Shown here: piece by piece, positions 1 through 5,667 of the stretch
Layout of the letters: every line of letters begins with the position of its first letter
Numbering within the stretch: the stretch's first letter is position 1
Assembly: GCA_003229135.1 (NCBI GenBank)
Contig: QIHV01000005.1
Coordinates: 1 to 5,667, forward strand
Direction: 5' to 3'
Length of the DNA: 5,667 nt
From: Candidatus Kaiserbacteria bacterium
Lineage (GTDB): Bacteria; Patescibacteriota; Minisyncoccia; Phycocordibacterales; Phycocordibacteraceae
Translations under genes and position numbers: made by a program
The notes under the pieces: model-generated
What the model was told of the DNA's origin: nothing
Seen by the model: the letters and a program-made list of their open reading frames with translations, nothing else
The model's database searches: none

Positions 1-368
1 CGTGCCATCGAAAGTGTCGTAAGTGTCTGCGCTTGTACACCTTGAGTCGAGTCCACCAAAAGCAGTACGCCCTCTACCGCCTTGAGTGCACGCGATACTT
101 CGTAAGCAAAATCGATATGCCCTGGTGTATCAATAAGATTAAGCACATATTCATTACCATCTTTTGCATGGTATGTCATACGTACTGGCTGCATTTTAAT
201 GGTAATGCCACGTTCGCGCTCAAGATCCATTTTGTCAAGTACCTGGTCTTGCATTTTGCGCGGTTCAATAGTACCGGTACGCTCCAAAAAACGATCGGCC
301 AGTGTGGATTTGCCGTGGTTAATGTGTGCAATAATACTAAAATTACGGATGGAATTGGCTGTGGTCAT
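1..368 (-). CDS. lepA: Elongation factor 4 (LepA), N-terminal GTPase part, cut by window edge
   Basis: Translational GTPase that binds the ribosome and is linked to back-translocation and translation under stress; cytoplasmic. About 122 codons are visible. The G1/P-loop is AHINHGKST (residues 14-22), the switch I region is [12 protein letters not shown] (47-58), G3 is DTPGH (80-84), and the following [10 protein letters not shown] block and the AQT near residue 113 are typical of LepA rather than BipA/TypA or EF-G. The family is usually about 600 residues, so roughly four fifths lie beyond the left edge. The ATG at 368-366 sits in an ATGA overlap with the murJ stop, and no Shine-Dalgarno sequence is visible upstream, so translation is probably coupled to murJ. 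Odd point: the P-loop Asp normally found in AH(I/V)DHGKST is Asn (residue 17). Identity is very secure; function of the variant is inferred to be normal. Confidence 0.95.
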   Translation of the reverse strand, partial: MTTANSIRNFSIIAHINHGKSTLADRFLERTGTIEPRKMQDQVLDKMDLERERGITIKMQPVRMTYHAKDGNEYVLNLIDTPGHIDFAYEVSRALKAVEGVLLLVDSTQGVQAQTLTTLSMA

Positions 369-2026
369 GATGCGCCGAATGTTGGTAGAATTCCCCACTT
401 CTTTGCAAAATGCTTAATTGCAATACGCATATCCAAAAATTCCTGGTTGTGCAAAAGTATGAGTGTTCCGGAAACAATCGTAAGCCCTACAATACCAGCT
501 ACAAGCCCTTGCGTGAAGACCGCCATAGTTGTGGTTAGTGGCGCTATATTTCCCATTATTGCAAGTGCCGTATATGTTGCCACTGAACCAACAAGTGTTG
601 CAACCAACCCTTGAACTATTGGACGTACCATCGCCCGATTAAATCCTGGCGCAACTGAGCGCATGGCAAATAACAAACATCCTGCGGTTACGATCTGACC
701 AAGCACAATAGCAAGCGCAAAGACCAAAACTATATTTCCGGATACTCCCCCAACACGAAACAGTGTCCCGAACATTGCGAGAGTGCTGTGTGCACGATGT
801 AAATAATAAAGCCCGCTTGCCGCAGTAGCTATGGAGATTGCACCACCGATAAGTTGGTATGCAAATGGACGCCATGATTGCCGTGCGGCGTATAGGGCGC
901 GTGATAAAAGAAGTATGAGTCCTTGTGCAGCGAGAGCCATTACTAATATGGCAAACACTGCTGCTGTGAGACGGGTGTCATTCCAATTAAAATGGCCGGA
1001 CCCTAAAATAACACGTACCAAATGTGCACGCAGCACGATTGCGAGACCAAGTATAACGGTTGACCATAATACTAGGTGACGTGCTGCCGCTGAAAGTACT
1101 CGAGTAAATTCTTTTTTATCACCATTACCGGACAATTCTGAAAGTACTGGAAATGCTGCTACGGCATACGACGCCCCAATAAGCGCAAGTGGTACTGCCT
1201 CAAGATTGGTGGCAAGTGTAAACACCGATATGGTCCCTTCTCCTGCGCGGGCCGCAAGAATAGTTATTGCAAATATAACGAATGAACCGACACCTAGAGC
1301 AAGTGTGCGCGGTACTGAATCGTGCATAATTGATTTCATAATGTGCCACGATGGCCAAACAAGGTGCGGGGTAAGGCGTGCGTGTATCACTACTGGTATA
1401 TGAACTGCTAGATATGCGAGTGAACCGAGAATTACTCCATAGCCGATACCGACCAATCCAAATCGTGGGTAGAGTAAAATTGCCCCTACGATAATACCGA
1501 GATTATAAAGTACAGGTGAGAGAGCAAAAATGATGAAACGACGATGTACTTGTGTGACACTTGCCAAAACACCTGAGAGGCCGAGAAGTATCGGCTGAAA
1601 TAATAGTAACCGCGTAAGTGCTACGAAAGCATCTGCATGTGGCGACGATTTAAAAATTGGAAAGAATGTAAATAATATTTGTGGAGCAAATATGGCAACC
1701 ACAAGTGATATAACCCCACCTACAATAAGCAGGAATGATGCTGCGTGCGAGATTAGTTTACGTGCTTCTTCCTGAGAATCATTTGCGATACGTGGAATTA
1801 GTACGTATGCCGAAACCAAAGAAGCAACAAGGGCAAATACTAAGTCTGGAATTTTAAAAGCAGCATAGTACAAATCAAGTGGCGTTGATGTACCAAAGAT
1901 GTGTGCAAAAGTACGGTCACGCACAAGTGCAAGCGCTTGTGACGCAAGTGTTAAAGCTGCAAGTAAATAAGCAGCTTGGTGAAGACCACGTATCGGTGTC
2001 GCTAGGCGTCTAAAGAACTTGTGCAC
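365..2026 (-). CDS. murJ: MurJ/MviN-family lipid flippase (probable lipid II flippase)
   Basis: Multi-pass inner-membrane protein of the MOP/MVF superfamily; the characterised members flip the peptidoglycan precursor lipid II. The 553 residues are hydrophobic almost throughout, consistent with the usual 14 transmembrane helices and about 510-550 residues. Family landmarks are [13 protein letters not shown] (33-45) followed by [12 protein letters not shown] (50-61), which align with ARDAIVARIFG...TDAFFVAFKLPN of E. coli MurJ; an SVPR block (237-240); [23 protein letters not shown] (275-297, family pattern FPxGxxGxAxxxxxLPxLS); and a [13 protein letters not shown] block (375-387). The start is GTG at 2026; an in-frame TAG lies four codons upstream, so no longer form exists. 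It begins 12 nt after the ligase stop and overlaps lepA by 4 nt. Several cavity arginines known from E. coli are replaced (Q30, F64, N274), so the substrate may differ. Family is certain; exact substrate is inferred. Confidence 0.9.
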   Translation of the reverse strand: MHKFFRRLATPIRGLHQAAYLLAALTLASQALALVRDRTFAHIFGTSTPLDLYYAAFKIPDLVFALVASLVSAYVLIPRIANDSQEEARKLISHAASFLLIVGGVISLVVAIFAPQILFTFFPIFKSSPHADAFVALTRLLLFQPILLGLSGVLASVTQVHRRFIIFALSPVLYNLGIIVGAILLYPRFGLVGIGYGVILGSLAYLAVHIPVVIHARLTPHLVWPSWHIMKSIMHDSVPRTLALGVGSFVIFAITILAARAGEGTISVFTLATNLEAVPLALIGASYAVAAFPVLSELSGNGDKKEFTRVLSAAARHLVLWSTVILGLAIVLRAHLVRVILGSGHFNWNDTRLTAAVFAILVMALAAQGLILLLSRALYAARQSWRPFAYQLIGGAISIATAASGLYYLHRAHSTLAMFGTLFRVGGVSGNIVLVFALAIVLGQIVTAGCLLFAMRSVAPGFNRAMVRPIVQGLVATLVGSVATYTALAIMGNIAPLTTTMAVFTQGLVAGIVGLTIVSGTLILLHNQEFLDMRIAIKHFAKKWGILPTFGAS

Positions 2027-2038
2027 GATATGTATCTA

Positions 2039-4465
2039 CTACTTTCCTGAAAGTGCCGGGAACTTATTTTTACCAGACAGATTCTTTGAGGTATTTTGAG
2101 TGAATGGGTTCGTGTTCTTCTCTAGCGCTACAATTACCCCTGAAAGAGCTTTTGCATTGCCCTTTGAGAGTGCTGCAATCACTTTAATTTGTGTAAGAGA
2201 CTTTGCGTAGTCCTTCTGATGTGCATACGCAACTGCCAAGAAGTACCGTGCATTGGCATATTGTGGACTATTTTTAACTGCCTGTGAGAATGCATCTATT
2301 GCTCCTGCAAAATCTTTAGTTCCTTCCTTAAGCACTCCGACTTGGAAAAGCACAGTTGGGTTATTCGGTGCAAAGTAAGCCGCTGCCTCGGCTGCTTGAA
2401 GTGCTTCTTTTGCCTTACCGAGTTTTACCTCGGTTTGTGAGAATAAGAAGATGGCAGGTGTGTAATTCCCTTTTAGTGCAATTGCTTCTTTTAGAAGTGG
2501 TTCGGCTGCTTTGTAGTCCTTGTTGATAATGGCAAGCTGCGCAAGTGTAAACGGTATAATCGGACTTGTCGGGTTTAATTTCTGCGCTTCTTTATATGCA
2601 GCTACCGCAGCATTGTATGAACCGGAAACACCAACAGGCACTACTGATTGATAGACATTCCCAAGCATATACCAATTCTGATATGCTCGTGGGTCAAAAC
2701 GTGTTGCCGATTTCGCAGCTATAATAGTTTGTGCGAGAGTTTTTCCCAATTGTGCACGTGCTTCTTTAGCTGAAAGTGTTTTATCTTGTTCAATTTTTCG
2801 TATACGTGCAAGTCCAACAACGGTTTGAACCTGATAGGCACGGTCACTTTCCGCAAAGAAAAGTGATCGTTGTGCCGCAATATTGGCACCGGTTAGATTA
2901 CCTACTGATATTTCATTTTGCGCGTTAAGTATTTCTACTTGTGCGACATATCGTTCTACAACAACATACGCTGCAGCGATAGAGGCAAGCATTGCAAGCA
3001 TAAGTACAAACACAATTGCAAAACCAACACGAGGGCTTTCTGCAAATGTAATGTTGTGTTCTCCACGTGGTTCAAAATGCCTTAGCATTGATATAAATAC
3101 ACCGGCAAGAATAAATGTAAGTGCAATAACGGTCGGTCCGGGAACTGCAAAAATGAGTTCGGTCATTAGATACAACGCACCAATGAATACAGCGATTGCG
3201 GCTGGCCGTACTACCGGATTATCTACTTCTCGCATTAGAAGAGCGCGCAGACCAAAAAAGATGAATAATGCAAGAAATGTAAGCCATGCGAATATGCCGA
3301 CGATACCAGTAGTAACAAATGAGGTTGGAATAAACCCAATACCACTTATAAAGTTCGTATTCCAGAATGGTGTGGCGTTAAGGCTTGGGCTACGAAATGT
3401 GAGCCATTGCTGAGCAAATGTATTTGGACCAGAACCAAATATTGCAGATGTTGCATATGTTTTGCTGCCTACCGCAAGAGTTGATTGCCAAGATGGACGC
3501 ACATTGATAATCTCTACATGAAGTGCCCCACCAAGCGCACCGGAAATAGTGGCTCCGCCGATAAGAAATATGAGTGCCGTAATCAATACAACTAACGGTG
3601 TAATTAGATGAGTGTGCCCGGTATTTGGTATAATTTCGATTTCTTCCTCAACCTGCATAGAGAATGAATTATCTGAAATAACCTTTTCAAACGAAGTATT
3701 TTCCACTGTGGATGAGTGATGCATGATACTCTCTATAAATAAGCCGAGAGCTACAAGTGCAACCAATACCCACGTTATTATCGAATTAGCTAGAGCAACA
3801 AAGATTAGTGTAAGCACAAGCATAACGTAGAGCAAATTTTTCCAACGTGGATTTATATTGGTAAAACGAAATGCCAGAAGTGTCATTACTATACTCAAAC
3901 CAGCAAATATTGTTAGATCGGAAAATGAACCAACAATAGACATTGTTGAATTTATTGCAGTTGGAGCAAAATATCCCGCTACAAAGATAACGAATTGTAT
4001 AAGAAATACCACACCTGCAAGTACGGTACCTATACGAAAGAACAAATGGTAGTGCTCTATACGCCGTACCAAAAGCGCTGCAATAGTCCCTAGGAAACCA
4101 ACCAAAAGCATAAAGCCAAATGTGTCAGAGTTTAGTGCTTGCCCAAAAACCGAAAGTGATGTTGGTGCACCTGAGAATAATGCTGACAAAGCATAAGCTA
4201 ATGGTACCAACCAAATTGCACCGAGAAGAAGGAGTGGTGGAAATACAATACTTCCACGGAAAAGACGTGCCAGTACATATACTACAAATGCAATAATACT
4301 CCCCAGTGCAAATAATGAAATTTTTGTATATAGGAATGGTATTGAGGAAACTGGAATAAGAACTATAATAGCGAGAAAAATTGTAGCGAGAAAAATATAT
4401 CGTGCAATTTTTTCATATGACCACTGATGTTCAACGATTGAGGAAAATGGATTTAGGAAAGACAT
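2039..4465 (-). CDS. O-antigen ligase-like (Wzy_C/WaaL-type) membrane protein with C-terminal TPR domain
   Basis: Predicted 808-residue membrane protein. Residues about 20-245 hold roughly seven or more hydrophobic segments. An acidic, polar linker follows (about 250-282, including EEEIEI). A second membrane block runs to about 460, with one more helix at 481-503. The remainder is soluble: residues about 594-785 form at least four to five TPR-like helical repeats (for example YNAAVAAYKEAQKLNP, YKAAEPLLKEAIAL, FAGAIDAFSQAVKNSP). Between membrane blocks lies RPSWQSTLAVG...FGSGPNTF (323-350), then a segment ending in TTGIVGIFAWL (385-395). This matches the periplasmic loop and following helix of the O-antigen ligase/polymerase family, which transfers or polymerises lipid-linked glycans. 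The ATG at 4465 is chosen because the frame's more upstream GTG (4555) lies inside the rnpB terminator. No strong Shine-Dalgarno is seen. First gene of a likely operon with murJ and lepA. Exact glycan substrate unknown. Confidence 0.82.
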   Translation of the reverse strand: MSFLNPFSSIVEHQWSYEKIARYIFLATIFLAIIVLIPVSSIPFLYTKISLFALGSIIAFVVYVLARLFRGSIVFPPLLLLGAIWLVPLAYALSALFSGAPTSLSVFGQALNSDTFGFMLLVGFLGTIAALLVRRIEHYHLFFRIGTVLAGVVFLIQFVIFVAGYFAPTAINSTMSIVGSFSDLTIFAGLSIVMTLLAFRFTNINPRWKNLLYVMLVLTLIFVALANSIITWVLVALVALGLFIESIMHHSSTVENTSFEKVISDNSFSMQVEEEIEIIPNTGHTHLITPLVVLITALIFLIGGATISGALGGALHVEIINVRPSWQSTLAVGSKTYATSAIFGSGPNTFAQQWLTFRSPSLNATPFWNTNFISGIGFIPTSFVTTGIVGIFAWLTFLALFIFFGLRALLMREVDNPVVRPAAIAVFIGALYLMTELIFAVPGPTVIALTFILAGVFISMLRHFEPRGEHNITFAESPRVGFAIVFVLMLAMLASIAAAYVVVERYVAQVEILNAQNEISVGNLTGANIAAQRSLFFAESDRAYQVQTVVGLARIRKIEQDKTLSAKEARAQLGKTLAQTIIAAKSATRFDPRAYQNWYMLGNVYQSVVPVGVSGSYNAAVAAYKEAQKLNPTSPIIPFTLAQLAIINKDYKAAEPLLKEAIALKGNYTPAIFLFSQTEVKLGKAKEALQAAEAAAYFAPNNPTVLFQVGVLKEGTKDFAGAIDAFSQAVKNSPQYANARYFLAVAYAHQKDYAKSLTQIKVIAALSKGNAKALSGVIVALEKNTNPFTQNTSKNLSGKNKFPALSGK

Positions 4466-4487
4466 AAAATGTAATTTTCTTATGTTT

Positions 4488-4508
4488 ATAATACAGACTA
4501 GTATAACA
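4488..4508 (-). promoter_or_regulatory. Candidate promoter of the ligase-murJ-lepA operon
   Basis: Read on the minus strand, the leader contains TGTTATACT (4508-4500), an extended -10 (TG-n-TATACT). A second AT-rich hexamer, TATTAT (4493-4488), follows. No good -35 is present at 16-18 nt (the best is AAGCGA), as is usual for extended -10 promoters. It lies downstream of the rnpB terminator and about 35 nt ahead of the ATG at 4465, which fits an independent transcription start with a short leader. Based on consensus match only. Confidence 0.4.
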
Positions 4509-4545
4509 GATGTTCGGTCATATCGCTTGCATTTTCCATCGCAAT

Positions 4546-4583
4546 AAAAAGACACCGCCCGGTGCGGAGCACTGGGCGGTGTC
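4546..4583 (-). terminator. Intrinsic terminator of rnpB
   Basis: On the minus strand a perfect 10-bp stem, GACACCGCCC (4583-4574) with GGGCGGTGTC (4560-4551), is extended across one A/C mismatch by a GTGC/GCAC stem with a three-base TCC loop. It is followed directly by TTTTT (4550-4546). On the plus strand the hairpin is followed by TAAAAAA instead, so it is directional. It lies just beyond the RNase P RNA 3' end and separates rnpB from the downstream operon. Confidence 0.9.
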
Positions 4584-4584
4584 T

Positions 4585-4926
4585 AAAAAAGACCGAGCTG
4601 ATAAGCCGAATTCTGTCTTACTTATAAAAGTAAGGACGACCATCTATCTGGGACTGTGGTTACCCAAAGCCTCGAGCGGTGCTCCGGGACAAGCCCGGCA
4701 CGGCCTTGCACAGGGGTAAGGATTTTGCCGTTTCACCCATACGTTTCCGTATGATTCTTCCCGAAGGAAGTCGCGCCCTTTCGGGCTTGACGTCGCTGCT
4801 CGCACCTCTCGCCTTGCGGCGGACGGGCGTTACCCGCTACCTTGCTGCGGTACATCTAAGCTCCGCCTGTGTTCGGACTTTCCTCTCTAACACCTTAAAG
4901 TGCAGAGCGGTCGTCTTGCTCGGTCT
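4585..4926 (-). ncRNA. rnpB: RNase P RNA (catalytic RNA of ribonuclease P)
   Basis: Catalytic RNA that removes the 5' leader from precursor tRNAs. About 340 nt, compared with 377 in E. coli. Conserved blocks on the minus strand are GAGAGGAAAGTCCG (CR-I, ending near 4873), GGGTGAAAC, AGATAGATGG and GACAGAATTCGGCTTA (CR-V, ending near 4602). Helices that can be drawn: P1 AGACCGAGC (4926-4918)/GCTCGGTCT (4598-4590); P2 GACGACC/GGTCGTC; P4 AAG(U)CCGAA (4880-4872)/UUCGGCUU (4610-4603), with the conserved bulged U; P5 CACAG/CTGTG; P8 CGGGTAACGCCCG; a GCC-GCAA-GGC hairpin (P9-like); P15 AAGGCC/GGCTTT; and P19, a TTACTT/AAGTAA hairpin (4618-4633). The 5' end follows from P1 and lies 7 nt from the -10; the 3' end is placed after P1 and its U-run. 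A2-like type A fold overall. The L15 GGU motif and the P13/P14 hairpins are not found at their usual places. Confidence 0.95.
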
Positions 4927-4932
4927 GTTCCT

Positions 4933-4961
4933 ATTATGCAATAGTACGAGCATATAGGCAA
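4933..4961 (-). promoter_or_regulatory. Promoter of rnpB
   Basis: On the minus strand TTGCCT (-35, 4961-4956) is separated by exactly 17 nt from CATAAT (-10, 4938-4933). The predicted transcription start 7 nt downstream is the A at 4926, the first base of helix P1. The spacing, the hexamers and the independent placement of the RNA 5' end agree with one another. A TTGACT lies 5 nt further upstream but is spaced too far from the -10. Confidence 0.75.
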
Positions 4962-4999
4962 GTCAACAGTCCATATTCGTGCGTATCGCCACACACTAG

Positions 5000-5030
5000 C
5001 AACCATAAAAGGCCATCAGACGTATGGTTG
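5000..5030. repeat. 8-bp inverted repeat downstream of nrdJ, unknown role
   Basis: CAACCATA (5000-5007) and TATGGTTG (5023-5030) form a perfect 8-bp stem around a 15-nt loop. It sits 24 nt past the nrdJ stop and about 40 nt before the rnpB -35. Read in the minus direction, no T-run follows the stem (CTAGTG follows), so it is a poor intrinsic terminator; a TTT lies only in the loop. It may mark the nrdJ mRNA 3' end, act as a weak or factor-assisted terminator, or bind a protein. No tRNA-like fold is present. Confidence 0.5.
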
Positions 5031-5054
5031 AGGAATGGTTTTACCCGACAAGAT

Positions 5055-5667
5055 TTAAATAATATCGCAAGTACCACTTACACATGCAAGTTCTCGTTTA
5101 AGCTCAGTTTCATCCTGTTTTTCATAAAAGAAGAGTTTTGCGTAGTCAATTTGTGGAAATTCATTTATAAGGTCCTCGTACCTATCTTTAGTAACTTCCT
5201 CATACGGTGCAAGTGGGTATGCATAGTTCGAACGTGGTAAAAATGATAGACCTCCTACCAAATCCCAATTTTCATATACCCAGTTGGCAACTTGAATCCA
5301 TTCATTGTCATCAACTGATATTGTTACCGATGGATTGTGCTCTGTATAATTTTGTTTTACAAGTTTCCAATGTTCAAGCTGGTCAATTGCCGTTAAATCA
5401 CCACTTGTTACTGCATCATTTGGCGCTTTTACTGGAAAATCAAATACATAGGTATTAGCATCATCGATACCTTGTCCCACCTCAGGGTGAAAAGGTACGC
5501 CCTGATCTCTAAGTAATTTGAAAAGTGAGTCGGTTGCACTAATACGAATACGACGAATATAGTACGCGGAATGGCGAGGGTGCATACCAGACGACACATC
5601 AAATGTTTGCGAAACGGTTCCGGATGGCTTAACCGCTGTAATTGCCGTGGATTCACTCACACCGAAA
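5055..5667 (-). CDS. nrdJ: Class II (adenosylcobalamin-dependent) ribonucleoside-triphosphate reductase, C-terminal part
   Basis: Reduces ribonucleotides to deoxyribonucleotides for DNA synthesis; cytoplasmic. About 204 C-terminal codons are visible; the frame is open through the right edge (Phe-Gly precede the internal GTG at 5660), so that GTG is not the start. Landmarks, numbered from the GTG codon: AVKPSGTVSQ (9-18), the substrate-phosphate-binding PSGT region; SGMHPRHSAYYIRRIRIS (24-41); a region about 115-160 with a VGGLSFLPRSNYAYPLAPYEEV stretch; and a C-terminal ACVSGTC tail with Cys193 and Cys198. The C-x4-C pair three residues before the end matches the thioredoxin-reducible cysteines of monomeric RTPR (Lactobacillus leichmannii type, about 740 residues). 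Class I and III enzymes lack this PSGT...YYIRRIR arrangement. The radical-site cysteine and cobalamin-binding region lie off-window, so B12 dependence is inferred from family. Stop TAA; separate from rnpB, which has its own promoter. Confidence 0.88.
   Translation of the reverse strand, partial: FGVSESTAITAVKPSGTVSQTFDVSSGMHPRHSAYYIRRIRISATDSLFKLLRDQGVPFHPEVGQGIDDANTYVFDFPVKAPNDAVTSGDLTAIDQLEHWKLVKQNYTEHNPSVTISVDDNEWIQVANWVYENWDLVGGLSFLPRSNYAYPLAPYEEVTKDRYEDLINEFPQIDYAKLFFYEKQDETELKRELACVSGTCDII

Noticed and set aside
33..614. Plus-strand open frame of 193 codons
   Set aside because: It runs antisense across lepA and the murJ 3' end, both of which match known families; its translation has no recognisable motif.
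2883..3413. Plus-strand open frame of 176 codons
   Set aside because: Antisense to the ligase-like membrane domain; composition rich in Thr/Ile/Ala as expected from a shadow of hydrophobic coding sequence.
4466..4555. 30-codon N-terminal extension of the ligase-like gene starting at a GTG at 4555
   Set aside because: The GTG is inside the rnpB terminator stem, and the extension would span the candidate promoter; the ATG at 4465 precedes a sensible membrane-protein N-terminus.
4551..4583. Bidirectional terminator or IS-end inverted repeat
   Set aside because: Only the minus-strand direction has a T-run after the stem, and the position right after the RNase P RNA 3' end explains it; no transposase or target duplication is seen.
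4510..4957. Two plus-strand open frames
   Set aside because: They lie antisense to rnpB and its terminator and result from the GC-rich structured RNA, not from protein coding.
4927..5054. tRNA or other small RNA gene in the nrdJ-rnpB gap
   Set aside because: No cloverleaf or conserved TPsiC-type sequence was found; the gap is accounted for by the rnpB promoter and one short inverted repeat.
5429..5656. Minus-strand open frame of 75 codons
   Set aside because: Out-of-frame overlap with the well-supported nrdJ coding sequence.
1..5667. CRISPR array, attachment site or mobile element
   Set aside because: No regularly spaced direct repeats, transposase or integrase coding, or terminal inverted repeats were seen on either strand.

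Overview
All genes recognised in this window lie on the minus strand, so it reads from right to left: the 3' end of a class II (adenosylcobalamin-dependent) ribonucleotide reductase, the RNase P RNA gene (rnpB) with its own promoter and terminator, a polytopic O-antigen-ligase-like protein with a C-terminal TPR domain, a MurJ/MviN-family lipid flippase, and the first third of lepA (elongation factor 4).

The sequence suggests a Candidate Phyla Radiation bacterium (Patescibacteria, most likely of the Parcubacteria type). The ligase-TPR architecture, the divergent MurJ and the compact rnpB are typical of those genomes as I know them. This placement is inference from gene style, not from a phylogenetic marker comparison. 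The murJ frame ends in TGA, overlapping the lepA start as ATGA, so UGA is a stop here. That argues against the recoded Gracilibacteria/Absconditabacteria.

Layout: 5667-5055 is the nrdJ C-terminal part, ending in a C-x4-C redox tail. 5054-4927 is intergenic, with an 8-bp inverted repeat (5000-5030) and a clear -35/-10 promoter for rnpB. 4926-4585 is rnpB; its P1, P2, P4, P5, P8, P15 and P19 helices can all be drawn by hand. 4583-4546 is a strong intrinsic terminator. 4545-4466 is a short leader with an extended -10 element. 4465-2039 is the ligase-like/TPR gene, 2026-365 is murJ and 368-1 is lepA (partial). The last three genes are spaced +12 nt and -4 nt and look like one operon.

The ligase-like protein and the MurJ homologue are plausibly a cell-envelope pair: one moves lipid-linked glycans across the membrane and the other transfers or polymerises them. 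lepA follows by translational coupling without an obvious shared pathway. The most interesting details are substitutions in otherwise conserved positions: Asn for Asp in the LepA P-loop, loss of several substrate-cavity arginines in MurJ, and an RNase P RNA that seems to lack the L15 GGU motif that pairs with tRNA CCA. I see no mobile element, CRISPR array, tRNA or clearly new multi-gene system.
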